DNA of 64,000 nucleotides from Macrosoma leucophasiata (taxonomy: Eukaryota > Arthropoda > Insecta > Lepidoptera > Hedylidae): contig JAWQUS010000027.1 of assembly GCA_036365455.1 (NCBI GenBank), forward strand, positions 16,666,501 to 16,730,500. Direction: 5' to 3'. Position 1 is the first letter of the stretch, and the number at the start of each line of letters is the position of its first letter. Made by a program: the position numbers and the translations under genes. The notes below the pieces were generated by a model. The model worked only from the letters and a program-made list of their open reading frames with translations. It ran no database searches and had not been told where the DNA came from. Below, piece by piece: positions 1 through 12,119 of this stretch.

Positions 1-1335
1 TCCATTGCTAGTGAATGGCTGGTAAGTACTGCATAGTTCTGCAATGAAGTAAGGATTTATTTTCTCGCTTAGAGAAACTGGGCCACTTCTTTAAGAATGT
101 GATAGACTGTTTACGTGTAATTAAATGAATCTGACCAAGAGACAAACCATTCTCGACTCTAATCTCATCAAAATGTTTACAGACTTTAACAAGAGGTCAG
201 TGGTCTATGTAAAAACGTATTTCTTTGTAAAAAATATTGATGCTTCCATCGAAATTCAACCAAAATAACAAGTTGAATTTATGTAAGATGTTTTTGACTG
301 CTACTAAAAATAGGACCGGCTTATTGCCGGTTTATGAATATTGACGATACGTCGAAGATAATATAGAGTTATGGTATATTCCAGTTAATATTAAGTATGC
401 GAGACGAGGCGATTTGACTCGTGCCATGTTGCGGGTCGGCGCACGCGCAGCCTCCGGTTTTGCTCCTTTTGTGTCACGTATTATAAACTCTGTGTTGCTC
501 GATTTGAATGTGTGCGTTCGTTAAACCCGCCCGTCCACTGTGGCACATGTTGTATGTAAACGCCAGCAAGTATTATTACATATTCCCTGACGCCAGCTAA
601 GGAGTAAGTTCCGTATCACACTTAACGAGTTTATGAAAATTAAAAACTATGTATTCTATAGCTTTTATTGTCTATTATATCTACGTACTTAAAGGGACTC
701 AAAAGTCTTTATTGCTAAGCCGCTTCTATTGTGCTCGTCTGTTTATCTGTCGCAGATAAGCGTTGGAATTTAAATTATTACATAAAAGGTAGGTGCATAC
801 ATGTACCTATGACTTCTAACCTCGATGCACTATCACTATAAACGCTTCAGGAAGCCGACATCCCATTATCTTTTGGAATCCAACATAAAATATGTATATT
901 TGTATGTTTGTTATAGAACATCAGCCTCTGTTTATTTTTTACATAACCTTTTTTTATTCTGAAATTTAGATTGGAAGGGGTTCTTTTTCCTCATAAAGAA
1001 TATAACAGCACCAGCAGACGTCGTACTAGAGACTAGAAAAAAAAAGTTTCGAAACTTTCACTTTCTTTGAATTAATAAGAAAAACATTATTATAATCTCC
1101 TTTAAATGTATGATCTCAAAGTTTTTATTAAGTTCAGGCCACAGTGGACGAGCGGGTTTATTGGTACGCCTCAGGCACACGTGCGTGCGTCGAGCTTATA
1201 ACAAATCTTTGGCTTTGTTCGATCCTGTAGCAAGTATAGCTATAGGTGTTATGCCAGTTGTAGAACCACAGTATAGTTAACTTTACAGGTCGGCGCTGCC
1301 GCCACATCGCAAGTCATTCAATATCAACGATAAAA
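1..1335. other. No gene seen; moderately GC-rich patches
   Basis: No frame here looks coding. Two GC-richer patches (about 405-560 and 1138-1200) share an inverted match of about 22 bp: the stretch reading aaacccgcccgtccactgtgg near 523-545 recurs in reverse complement with one mismatch near 1138-1160. This suggests two oppositely oriented copies of one repeat, or a degraded element with inverted ends. A motif at 569-589 (tattattacatattccctg) recurs at 12.58 and 13.40 kb. Confidence 0.4.
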
Positions 1336-1339
1336 GGAA

Positions 1340-1533
1340 AGGTTGCAAATCTTAATATATATAAATCTCGTGTCACAATGTTTGTCCTCAATGGACTCCT
1401 AAACCACTTAACCGATTATAATAAAATTCGCACACCATGTGCAGTTCGATCCAACTTGAGAGATAGGATAGCTTACATTACGCTATGACTAAGGAGCAGA
1501 GCAGCGCGGGCGAAGCCGGGGCGGGCCGCTAGT
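1340..1533 (-). repeat. AT-rich interspersed repeat with GGGCCGCTAGT edge
   Basis: The stretch runs from an atatatataaat tract through cctcaatggactcctaaac and a gcacaccatgtgcagttcgatccaac core to a GC-rich edge that ends ggcgggccgctagt. The same order, with substitutions, is seen at 61235-61430, so this is a dispersed repeat and not unique sequence. The GC-rich cgggcgaagcc...ccgctagt edge is common in lepidopteran interspersed repeats, probably ends of LINE-derived or other non-autonomous elements; the class is not resolved. The strand assigned is arbitrary. Confidence 0.6.
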
Positions 1534-1537
1534 ATAC

Positions 1538-1793
1538 CTATATAAAAATAAATTGCTGTTCCTTAGTCTCGCTAAAACTCGAGAATGGCTGGACCGATTT
1601 GGCTAATATTGATTTTGAATGATTTTTGGAAGTCCAGGGAATGTTTAAAAGGTAAGAAAATATGAAGAAATTGAACGGAAATAGTAAAAACCACAATTTT
1701 ATTTTCCCATACAAATAATCCGTATCTATCAAACCTTTGACACATTATTTCATTCTGAGGCAATACGAAGTTTGCCGGGTCAGCTAGTTATAT
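1538..1793 (-). repeat. Family-C AT-rich repeat (CTAGCTGACCCGGC type)
   Basis: Read on the minus strand it begins at an agctgacccggcaaacttcg edge, followed by a gcctcagaatgaaataatgtg segment, a tttgtatgggaaaat segment and a segment around tttaaacattccctggactt, and it ends in a tctcgagttttagcgag block followed by an AT tail. Other copies lie at 2862-3118, 38200-38395, 47420-47690 and 47690-47975. Short frames over it are not conserved as protein. It abuts the repeat at 1340-1533, so the two insertions are adjacent or nested. Confidence 0.65.
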
Positions 1794-1795
1794 AT

Positions 1796-2857
1796 ATGTA
1801 CATAGGTATAAGAAAGAGAAAAAAACACGTACTGTTGAACACATTTAGGCAGTAGATAAATTAGGTTTAAAGTCATAATGTGGTACGTCTCTCTTCGTTT
1901 TCATGCTCCTTCACTTAAAAAATAAGGACAGTTAAAAATAACTTTCATTGTTCGTTTTCTTCTACTTTCATTCATCATATGATTTGTATACCTAATCATT
2001 AACAAAAGTTTATACCTCAGTAATCCACAAATGAATAGATAACGGCGAATTTCCCGTAGAGCCTCAAAACTTATTAACATTATCTTTTTTCTCACATGAC
2101 GTGAGATTCGCAGAGGCATGTTCATAGATCTTTTCACACGATAAATAATATAAATATCATAACTTTATGGAAAGTGTTGAGACGCACAATATGCAGTCAC
2201 CTTAAATTAACTGTGACCGAGACTGGACGATGGTAATCTTGACCAAGTCGGACATTAACATACAGATGAAAGCTGTCAACTTTATGAAAAAATATGCCCA
2301 GTTATAAATTATAGAAATAAAAATATAAAGGTACCTAACTATAGGAAATATAAATTAATAAAAATATTACCTACTTATTTACAGTTTCTTTAAAACTGAT
2401 GGGTTTCTTATCGGTGCTCATAGTTTCAGTAAAAAATGAGACGGTTAAAATACATTTTAAGTTCACGGTTAGTCAATATTTTTTTATGACAGTACCTTGA
2501 ACTTTAGCTCCGCTGCCTACTTGAGACGCCACCACGAGAAAGCTTTTAAACTTATCGTTCAACATTATTTATTGCTAATGGAGCTCTTGAAAGACCCTTC
2601 TTTTCGTTTTCGAATATAAAAATCACACTTAACCTATTTGTTCTCAAAGGAAACGCTTGAGATATTCATATTTTTTACAAATATCTACACAGATGTGGAT
2701 ATTTTGGGAGTTTTAAGCTTTTTTTTGCTATCGTCGATATGATCTCATGTTATTTAGTTTCACCTACGTGATATTACAATATTCACAATTGACATTTATT
2801 TCTATTTGCTTATCCATACTTACATTTTAATTTATTAACTTTTTGCACTAATTAAAC
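1796..2857. other. No feature seen
   Basis: AT-rich sequence without a frame, RNA gene or repeat that I can support. Confidence 0.5.
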
Positions 2858-2861
2858 TTAC

Positions 2862-3118
2862 CCATCTATATATATAAAAATCAATTGCTGTTCGTTAGTC
2901 TCGCTAAAACTCGAGAACGGCTGGACCGATTTGGTTAATTTTGGTTTTGAATGATTTTTGTAAGTCCAGGGAAGGTTAAAAAGGTTAAAAATAAGAAGAA
3001 ATTGAAGGGAAATAGTAAAAACCACAATTTTATTTTCCCATACAAATAGTACGTATCTATCAAACCTTTGAAACATTATTTCATTGTGAGGCAATACGAA
3101 GTTTGCCGGGTCAGCTTG
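2862..3118 (-). repeat. Family-C AT-rich repeat, second copy
   Basis: This copy is nearly colinear with the one at 1538-1793, about 1.3 kb away and in the same orientation. It keeps the gtttgccgggtcagct edge, the tttgtatgggaaaat block and the tctcgagttttagcgag block, with an atatatataaaaatcaattg tail. The two copies differ by scattered substitutions, so they look like independent insertions or an old duplication. Confidence 0.65.
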
Positions 3119-5118
3119 TAAGTAAATAAAAAAGTTCTACGTATTTTAAACAAAGGAATGCAAACTTCAATGCATTGACGGAAGTGTTTTTGAGCTTTTT
3201 GAGGTTATTTACGTTAATTATTTGGTAGGAATGCAAAGTGCGACAACATGAAAGTTATATCTTAACGTAACGAAGTTTATGTAAGATTCCGCATCATATT
3301 CCATCTAAAAAAAATATTCGGACAAAGAATAGGTAGGGCCGGTCAAAGGTCTAAAAGTCTGGTCATGTCCGGACTAATTCGGACGGATGGTAACCCTACT
3401 TAAGATGCATGTTGTGCCTACTGTAAAATTCGGTGGCGTCGAAGACTTCTATTTAATAACAAATAGATGGTTAGAAACAGTAGATGTGATAGAACGTGTA
3501 ATTCGGATGGTTTGGTCATTACGTTATTAAAGATGACATTTTGTAACTTTTTATCTTGACAAAACACCAGTCATGTTTTAAAATGGTCGTGATTGGGTGA
3601 TTGAGCGTTCATGTCGTTCAAATCGCCGATTACCGTCCAAAATGCTCACAACAAACAAGCTATTAAGCTTTTAAGAAACGTATGATAAGTGTCTTTAATA
3701 AATTTACCAGATTTGATCTAATAGTTAAAATATTTTAGATAATTTTCAATGCGACACTGGAATTTTGGTACGAAAAGTTGTGAGAGTCTTTCAAGAATGA
3801 AATTCCATTTAATACTTACCTATCTATTGTAGTTGTAATTGAAGCTAGATAAATTGAAGATTTTTTTGTTATACCTAGTCTTAAGAGTATTCAGTGCCCT
3901 AAGGGGGTAATAACTTTTAGTACTTAGGTATAGCCCATATGTCGACGAATGCAACAATGCATGATTTTTACGATTTGTAGGCAGCCTACACATCATCATA
4001 TAGGTATTCGTATAGCTGCAGATTTTTCTACAGACTAAGTATCTATTCTTCATTAGAATATTCTAATTAACCTTGTGTTGGCACTACTGCACTACCTATA
4101 CTTGTTTGATGACCATGTCCAAATGGCCATGGTTACTTTAGTTACACATGAAAATAATATTGACATAAAAAAGAGATAGAATTCCAACGCGTAAAATTAC
4201 TACGTACCTACATCTCTATCGACAAAAAGTGAAATTTTGAGCGTATCTGACAATGGAATGCGTATTGCGGTTGTCGGATAATTTCAGTCATTACAACCTA
4301 CCATTTCTTAACGAGATGCGCATGCGCCGCATTAGAAGTAGGTAATTTTTAGGTAAGGAAGGGTAATTATTGCGACAGTTATAGAGTGCGTAGAGAAGTA
4401 AATAGTGTAAAGTTTGTTTTGATGAATGCGCATATATTGGGGATGTTATGGATTGGATATCCGAAACATTTTTCTATCCGTAACCGGATGCGGTATTCGA
4501 ATTTTAGGGCAGTCTAAATAAGACGGTCCATCAGTTTTTTTATTAGAATAAGTACCTACAAGTAGGTCCTACCCGCTCTTATGGCTATTATATTGCATTT
4601 ACTATGCATGCGTAGAAAGACTGAATTCGAATAATAAAGCCCGCAAAAAATTGTATCGTGTATACCTAATAAGTTAGGTCCTAGAGATACCTAGTGTGTA
4701 AATGTAATAGTTAAATTAAGTCCATAAAGGAGAATGATTCTGTTCCATACATTTCTGGGTCCAAGTGTTAACAATGTACAAATTATGTAATTTTCGAATG
4801 ACTATAAAATAAATAATTTGAAATTCGGGCATTTTCTGAATTGCCAGTAGTTGAAGTATAATGATAAAGTAAAAGTTGGTTTAGATTGCTATTTGTTAAC
4901 TACATTACAAAATGTACTGTGTATAATGGGTAAACCAGTAACGATTTTGCAGGCCCAAAATTACTCGACTCCATTAAAAGGATGTTATAATGATGGCAAG
5001 CAAAGCATGCAGTTCAGATTCATGGTAAACGAATACTAAAGGTCAGTAATGGTTATAGACATCTACGCAAAAATAAGGTCTAAGTTGTTGTCTCTGTGAT
5101 AGTTATTACGGGACATTT
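3119..5118. other. No gene or repeat identified
   Basis: AT-rich sequence with no convincing coding frame. Short frames at 3820-4053 (-) and 4851-5039 (+) have no recognisable domains and no splice signals that I could pair, so they are not called. Confidence 0.45.
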
Positions 5119-5119
5119 T

Positions 5120-5515
5120 TTTATGTAATGGAAGTGGCAAACGAGCATACAGTTCACATTGATGTGATGACTGCAGCCTATAGGCACCCACACAAAGACC
5201 AAGGCCAAAATGCAGATCCGTTACCACTCCTGAGGCCTAAGGTGTTATGCCTCTGTGCCGGAAATGATAAGCCCGTACATTGTACCTGACTGGGACACGA
5301 TAGTGCTGAACACTACCATTTGGCAGCATTAGGTTGGATCGCCCTCTGCGCTCGCCGATTGCCCGGTGAAGTAGAGATGCTCGTATGCGCGTCTCAAGAC
5401 AAGCCGCCTACATAAGTCCATGCGAAAAAAAATTGGCAGCAAATAGACATTACGTAATGCGGTGGTGCTTACGTTTTCGAGTTTCGACACGGGAAATCTA
5501 CCATTAAAAATTCAA
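5120..5515 (-). repeat. Family-A 280-bp repeat, interrupted copy
   Basis: The minus-strand copy runs from its A-rich 3' end (ttatgtaatggaagtggcaaac) through the tgactgcagcctatag and gaggcctaaggtgttatgcc blocks to cactaccatttggcagc near 5333. About 100 bp of unrelated sequence follows, then the 5' part (aatgcggtggtgcttacg to ctaccattaaaaa) resumes at about 5435. The middle is therefore either inserted sequence or strongly diverged. Family A is described in the findings. Confidence 0.6.
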
Positions 5516-7293
5516 ATTCTGTTATAAAATAAACACAAGTATTCAAAGGAACTGGTTTGATAATACTACTTGAGTATAATTTGGGCGAGCGATCAACTGG
5601 TTATGGGACTTTTAACCCCATCGTATTACTTAAAGTTAAAATAGGCTTTCGTCTTTTTACCTGTGAGATTTCAAAAGAAATTGTAGGTGTTATGGGGTTT
5701 AAGTTAAGTGGATTTTAGATAAGTCGTTAACGGACTGAATTAGTTTTTGTTGTGGTCAAATTATTATTTATGTTTTATTATAATTTAAAAAATGATCCAT
5801 AAATTGAAGTTCCTTTTTTATTCACAAAACCAGAGAGCAAGCAGTCTATGGTTTTGTGTATAGGAAAAGTAACTTCCGTGATCGTCCTATTTATTGTGTC
5901 AGTAGATAAATGTAGTGTAAGATATCGGTTTGCGCAAGTGATATCCAGGAATTAACCTCGATTTTGGTGAAATTATATCGATCGCATAGATCGGAAGTGT
6001 TGGCTGCAGGCGATTGAACAAAAATAACACTGCTTACTTTGTATTTAGAAACACCATGTAAACGTAAACAAACTGCGCCGGTAGTTATAGACTAGGGTAG
6101 CTGGCAGTCCTATATATCTTGGACAAGTTGTCTTTGGAATGTCGAGAGATGACGTACTTAGACAGTTTTAAGTACTTAGGTACCTTTATTTTTCTGTCTA
6201 GTTTTAGTATATAAATATTATTAAATAAAATCTATTACAGCATAAACGAATTATTACAAGAAATAAATATAGAGTAAAACATAAATTTAAATGTCAATAA
6301 ATTATGCTAATAATAAATAATATAGGTATATGTTAAAATAATAAGTATTTAATTCAGTATCAATCCTCCTCTCGCCTACTTCGCGGTGCCCTACAGGGTC
6401 CATAATCCTAATGTAACACCGTTGTACAATATGGTGCAATAAAGTATTGAGTATTTTTTTGATGTGAAAAAATAGTCAACTGTTACTGTGTACGGGAAAG
6501 CAATCAAATTTACAGAATATGCCATACAATAGTAATAATTAGGATGATTTGTTTTTTGCCGACTTATAGAATATTTAATGTTTTTTTATACTTTAACAGC
6601 TAAGTTCAAGGTAATGAAAGGTTCCTTTCCTTATATTTTTTTGTTTAAAGGACATACCTAGATAAATCTCAAATATCCTCAGTAGTCACAAATTCACGTC
6701 CCAGGAATGGGACTAAATAAATCATAGCTGCCATTTCAGCTGTTTTACGATTGCAATAAGGAATGTTTCGCGTGAACAGACGTATATATCTGAAATCAAA
6801 ATAGATCTTTATACGAGTATTTATCAGAAGAATCGATAAAATGAATTACTGTAAATGTACCTATATTGTGGAAAATGTAAAAAAAATATATAGTAATTCC
6901 TGAATTAAATTTTTACTTAGGTCTAAAAGTAAAAATAATACAAGCAAATGATTGGAAACGTGTGACAGAGCTCAAATGTGGGCAACGCCAAATACTTTTC
7001 ATTCCCTATTATGGTGAAGTTACATTGTATGTAGTCATAGAGCAACACCGGAGGGCAGTAGCCATATGCAGGCTTTCCCCTCTGTCAAAGTACAAGCCCA
7101 AATGGGCCTATACCTGTCGCCTAGATGTTTAAATGTGTGCGATTTTTGTAGTGTGCGTGTCTGTCGCACGCATTTCCCCCCGCAAAAAATGACAGACTGT
7201 TTTGCATCGGTAATAAACGCTATGGCTACTCCCCTCCGGACCGTCCGCAAAACGTGGTTGACTGACAAGTACTACCTATGCAAATTTTGTTAT
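5516..7293. other. No gene seen; possible LINE tail near 6370-6460
   Basis: AT-rich. Around 6420-6460 the text ttgtacaatatggtgcaataaag looks like the polyadenylation-signal end of a LINE or processed transcript, but no coding remnant is visible upstream. Nothing else is supportable. Confidence 0.35.
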
Positions 7294-7294
7294 T

Positions 7295-7502
7295 TACAAG
7301 TTTATTATGTAATGAAGGTGGCAAACAAGCAAGCACTTCACATTTGATGGTAAGTGAGTACTGCAGCCGAACAACACACCAACCACCAACAAAAACCGAT
7401 GATCACAATGCAGATGCGAGCCTCTGTGGAAGTTATTACGAGGCCACACATTACCATCTAAACACGAACGGAACCCGATATTGCTGAACACTACCATGTG
7501 GT
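7295..7502 (-). repeat. Family-A repeat, diverged copy
   Basis: The blocks tatgtaatgaaggtggcaaac, acttcacatttgatg, tactgcag, tcacaatgcagatgcg, acattaccatctaaacac and tgctgaacactaccatgtgg follow the family-A order on the minus strand. The copy is heavily substituted and lacks the 5' third. Small frames overlapping it (7066-7695) are shadows. Confidence 0.55.
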
Positions 7503-7504
7503 GA

Positions 7505-9640
7505 CACTTGAAGTCAAAATCGAAGTTCTTGTTATTTAATAAACGTTTCCAAGGAATGTCAACTACGAAAGCTTTTAAACTACCAGTAAAAAACGTTATC
7601 TCATACCTTTTATATAAAAAACACGCATTTACTAGTTTACATCCAATATAATTATCTAAGTATGCGTCTGAGAAGGCTCGACGACATCGCGACAATAAGA
7701 ATCATTAGAGAAGAATGCACACGGAAGGAGGAACACTGATCATTACATTATTATGTCCCCCGGCGCCGCCCGGCCCTATGACTCCTGACGTTATTACAGT
7801 ACAAGGACAGCCACTGACATTCCTTGCACGACTTAATCATGCCTCGCGTATAAGCGGTATTATAAAAACAATAATTCGCAATTTTCTTATGTGGTTATAG
7901 TAACAAACGATGGGAAAGTGAGTCCACAGATATTTTAAAGATTGTACTTGCTTTGTTTCCCTTTTGACGTCTTGTTAAACAATCGTATGTAAAATATCTT
8001 CTGCAGCCTAAAGATATTTACTACTTTACTGAAACAAGAGTTTTCGTGCAGATGCGTTGCCGTGTTACTATTTCTGTGGCCTTGTATCTTTTGAATCTGC
8101 TGCAGTGCTCTACGGACATTGGATACCAAAAACCAATAGAAGTTTTTATTTAGATTCTTCTTCTTGGTCGTTTCCTTTATTACTGAAGGTTGTGCCTGAT
8201 GTCCTAAAACGTTTTGGTAGAAGTGTTGACGCTGCTTCCGAATTACATTGTCGTCAGGCCGTCTAAGCGCTGTATCGACATATTCAATTTCAATTCCTTT
8301 AATTGGATCCACCACCAGCTTGGTGATCGGGTATTAGGGCTCTTTCGAGCTTGCCCATGGCGGCCAATTTGTCAAAGCTCTCTGGTTGTCTTTGTGCTCT
8401 TTGATTTATATAATCAAAGTTTGTGCTATGTAACGAATGTGTATGTAGGCGAAGTAACTCAAGGTGGTAGCAGATTGTGGTGACTTTCTTTATCTTTAAA
8501 TGGTTTAAAAATGGAGCGTTTTGTTATTTTTACTGTCGGAGGTATTCGCAGCTTTCTTTTCCAACGCGACTTTTCGAAGGCATCAATCATACATAAAGAC
8601 TGAGAAAAAAAAGATCCGGACGAATTGAGAACCTCCTCCTGTTTTTGAAGTCGGAACCAAACTCTGTAACATAACTTTTAATGTTATTGTGTAGTTTGGA
8701 TTAAAGAAAGAAAATTACTTTACAACTTCTATTACCATTACTTAAATGCTTAGGTGGAAGCTGTTAGATACCGAAAACCCAATGTTAGATTTAAAGGTAC
8801 TAGGGTCAGTTCCCGGTTTGTAAAATATGATATCGATTTTTTTTGTAATAGAGTAAGTAGAATAGCACCTCCGAATTTTGCTAATGTGCTCAATTAATGT
8901 CAATAGTTGAATGTCGTTGGTGTGAAAGCGTATACCTGACTATACATACGTCTCTACCTACCTCTTCGGTCGAATACAAGCGAGTAGTAATGATCCTATT
9001 ACGTATACAATAATTTAGTGAACAACCGGTAACAAAGTTGAATAAAGTCGGCAAACAAACCGCAACAATAAAATTCATTGTTGTCGCTCTTTTACAATTC
9101 TCGTGACTCCGACAGTGAAAGGGGCCATTGTGCAATTAATATGAAAAATACTTAATTCCTTTTTCTTTGATCCGGTAATGAGAATGTAAAATGAGATATT
9201 TATATAACAAGAATTAAAATGATCGAAAGCCGAAGGCATCATTCTGATTTTTGCTGTGTTATGGAAGTAAAGAAATATGGATCATGTTAACTTCTCCGAA
9301 AATTCTTAACGATCCTTAAATGCTTTGGGAAAAGGAACGCCCAAAATCAAGTATCCTTAAATATCAATAGAAATTAATAATACTAAGCGTTTTCAAAAAT
9401 ACTACGGTAGAAGTGTTTTCATTTGTAGTAGAGTCCGAGTATTTAGTCCTATATTTTGTGGTGTAGAGGCAAATCAACTTGGATAGGTAACCACTACATA
9501 GTCTCTAGCACAATTTAACAATCCATTGTTAAACTGTGTCTCTAGGCACACCACGAGGTCTCATCCTGTCATAATGAGCCATGGTCAAGTCCACTCCTAT
9601 AAATGGGCTTGGAGAAATAAATAAATTTTTGTTTTTGTCC
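7505..9640. other. No gene supported; likely region upstream of the USP exon
   Basis: A 126-codon minus-strand frame at 7935-8315 and a 61-codon plus frame at 7715-7900 show no recognisable domain; I do not call them. If the exon at 9646 has an upstream noncoding exon, it may lie here or beyond the window. No promoter could be fixed. Confidence 0.35.
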
Positions 9641-9645
9641 TCCAG

Positions 9646-9883
9646 ATTCGTGTCCGAGATGTGGCGGTTATACAAAATAAGGAGATGTGTCCATAAAGTG
9701 CGATTGTGAAAAGCGATGGCCGCGGCGATGGCGACTCCTGCGCATGACCACTACATGCGCGATCCGGACCTCAGGCCACAGCACTCCAGGGACAACTCCA
9801 GGGATTCTGGTATATTCCACACCACCAAGGGACTGTGGAACGCACCGGGGCTGAATAATTGCTTCTTGAATAGTGCTGTGCAG
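9646..9883 (+). CDS. 5' exon of a USP53/USP54 (echinus)-type gene
   Basis: This looks like a real host exon. A polypyrimidine tract and AG acceptor end at 9645; an in-frame TGA at 9707-9709 precedes the ATG at 9716; the frame codes 56 residues to 9883, where CAG is followed by a GTAGGT donor, giving a phase-0 junction. The coding part is therefore 9716-9883 and 9646-9715 is 5' UTR. The end of the peptide, GLWNAPGLNNCFLNSAVQ (residues 39-56), matches the cysteine box of ubiquitin-specific proteases, with Cys49 at the nucleophile position. Its PG-x-N-N-C form in place of the usual GNTC is characteristic of the USP53/USP54 group, to which Drosophila echinus belongs. In canonical USPs this box starts the deubiquitinase domain; echinus is known from eye development. 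The following exon, expected to encode a VLWHLDIFRRS-like segment, was not found. The family call is from motif memory. Confidence 0.75.
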
Positions 9884-10865
9884 GTAGGTCCACATGAACG
9901 TTTGTTTTAATGCTTACATTTTCGAGATGCAATGCTCGACTACTTTATTTTTTAATTTATATTTATTGTATATGTAAGTTTTTTTGAATTGAAGTTAGAA
10001 TGTATTTTATTATGATGGATACAATTCCATAGGTCAAAAATATATAATGTCTTTGAGTTTATATTTGACGAATCGTGAGATATCTATATAGAACAAATTT
10101 GCCTCATAACGGATGTGCGTAATCAAAAATATTGTTTCCGTAAAAAGATAATTTCGTCCAAAATTGAGACCAAGTCGTTTTGAAAACACTGTTATCTATT
10201 TAATATATCCTGGTATACCCTAAAGATGTCATAGTCCCGTTCTTCGCAATTTTAAAAAGTTCGTACGTACGAATCTTTAAATGAGTTTGTTTGATCTATT
10301 GTGGCCTTATTTACATAAATATATCTATGGTAAAGGTTCTAGATAGGCAAAGCTTTAGTGTTTGCCTAAATGGTGTGTAAACATTGAATGGCCAGCTAAA
10401 CAATAATGGTTTGGTGACATCGTATCTGTAAACATAACGGTGTGTACTCATTTGCGTGCATCTTCTTTTTACTGTGTTGTTTAAAATTGAAACGTAACTG
10501 CTCAGTTTTACAGTCGTGTTTTGGACTTAAGTTAATGATGACCGGCCGCTATTACCATCGGGGGGTCGTACGATGACGTGACTTCTGTACCAATAAATGT
10601 CCGAGAACCTGTTCTCCGTCTGCCGTGTTTTGTAGAATTTCTTCTTCGCTCGTACTTCATATCTTTAAATTACCATACCATACCTGTTTTTCGTGAAAAT
10701 ATATTGTTATGACGTTGAAGATATGAATATAATTTTATCAATAATATCATCGGAAGACACAGTTTTAAAGCAGACTACATATTTTCGCAATGAAATCTGT
10801 CACTTTCTTTGTTTGCAATTTATAATTGGTATAGGTATTTATTAGGTATTATTCATTCTTTTTTT
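9884..10865 (+). other. Probable start of the intron after the USP exon
   Basis: The sequence follows a GTAGGT donor and is AT-rich without coding frames. Its acceptor was not found in the window, so the intron length is unknown. Lepidopteran first introns loaded with repeats would fit the following tens of kilobases, but this is inference. Confidence 0.4.
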
Positions 10866-10990
10866 TATGTAAGAAAGGTGTTAAGTGATGACTGCAGCCT
10901 AAAGGCATCTACACAAAACCAAAGTTCGAAATGTAGATGCGTTGCCACAGACCTAAGATATATCTGTGATAGTCATATGAGAGCAATACA
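10866..10990 (-). repeat. Family-A repeat, fragment
   Basis: The blocks ttttatgtaagaaaggtg, gtgatgactgcagcctaaag, atgtagatgcgttgcc and tatctgtgatagtcat follow the family-A order in minus orientation. The 5' part is missing and the copy is diverged. Confidence 0.5.
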
Positions 10991-11028
10991 TCATGTTTTG
11001 TTCATATTTTTCACCCCTGCAAATTTTT

Positions 11029-11085
11029 GGGGCTTCGGTAGCTCAGTGGTAAAGTTGTTCCGCGGTTATTCTACGGTCAAATCAA
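11029..11085 (+). repeat. tRNA-like fragment (SINE remnant or tRNA pseudogene)
   Basis: ggggcttcggtagctcagtg starts like a tRNA 5' half with an A-box (tagctcagtggt), followed about 30 nt later by a weak B-box-like ggtcaaatc. The cloverleaf cannot be closed with good stems, so this is not a functional tRNA as read. A SINE head is the best alternative. Confidence 0.4.
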
Positions 11086-11556
11086 GACAAATATTTCTTT
11101 CAATTTTCCTTTATTTCCTTACTTCTTTTTATAGTTTTTTGTTATGAGTAAAAAGTGATGAAGATGTCATAAGAAAGGAAAAAGAAAACATTTTGGTACT
11201 TTTTTGTTACAGTCACATAATTTCTTCACACTCTCTCCTATTAACTACTTTGGTCGATTACGCACGTGTTACTAGCTTCCAAGAGAGCCAACGTAATATC
11301 GTATTACGTGAATCTTAAAAGCATTTTAGTGTTTATTTTTGGGAAACTACTTAGTACTCGTATAATTCGGCCGCGAAAACGACCAGAAAGGTTAAAAAAA
11401 TTGAGCTTTACGTGGACAACATAAATTGAGTAAATATGCGTCTTTGTGTAGTAAAATAAGGGTTCAATATAAGTTCTGAAGCAATATATACTTGGATAAA
11501 CATTTTTAGATATATATAAATATGTTAAACGGTGTCATAATAACATATTACTTAGC

Positions 11557-11690
11557 CTGGGTTGCACCACGATATTTGTTAAAGTTATTGTAACATTTCA
11601 CATCCTTCTCTAACTTAAAGAAATCTGTTAAAGTTAGAGAAGGATGTGAAATGTTACACTTACTTTAACAAATATCTTGGTGCAACCCAG
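11557..11690. mobile_element. Palindromic MITE, 134 bp
   Basis: Two arms of about 60 bp form a near-perfect inverted repeat that begins ctgggttgcaccacgatat on the left and ends in its complement ...atatcttggtgcaacccag on the right, with a short centre around 11618-11630. Mismatches are few (for example c/a at arm position 14, and a few bases near position 32). The flanks share actta on both sides, a possible target duplication, but with a two-base offset on the left. No coding capacity. The same ctgggttgcacc ends recur at the outer edges of the composite at 13813-14852, so both belong to one MITE group. Confidence 0.75.
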
Positions 11691-12119
11691 ACTTACAGTA
11701 AAAAGATGCCCAGCGGTTATTACAGGTCAGAGGTCTCAGAAAGATATTGTCCTACATTTTCTCTATTTCGTGGGGCCTGCTTAAATTAATTACACGTATT
11801 CTTTATCAAACACTTGATATCTTCATTGAACGCCTATCTTTTATTTCAATCTAAACAAGTGACGCAGAATAGACAAAATATGTGTTGAAATTTTTATGCA
11901 TGTATTGAATATCTGAAGTGTTGAATATTACCTTTGGTAATTTGAAGTAGTAAGTTTTGAGTAAAGGTATGTTTTAAATGTTTCAGTAGAGTCATGATAG
12001 CAGGCTAATACTACTCTGGACTCTTGGTTTTCATGCCTGGGTCGGGGCCTATTGGCATTTTTTTATTTATTGGAAGTTCCCAGACGTCAATATGCTTGAG
12101 ACCTGTTACACGGTCCAAA

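Noticed and set aside
7935..8315. 126-codon minus frame
   Set aside because: No known domain, no splice or promoter support, and a Lys/Asn-rich composition expected from AT-rich DNA.
11812..11845. Possible second USP exon (a leu-asp-ile-phe reading at cttgatatcttc)
   Set aside because: There is no acceptor upstream and no further match to the family; the similarity is four residues only.
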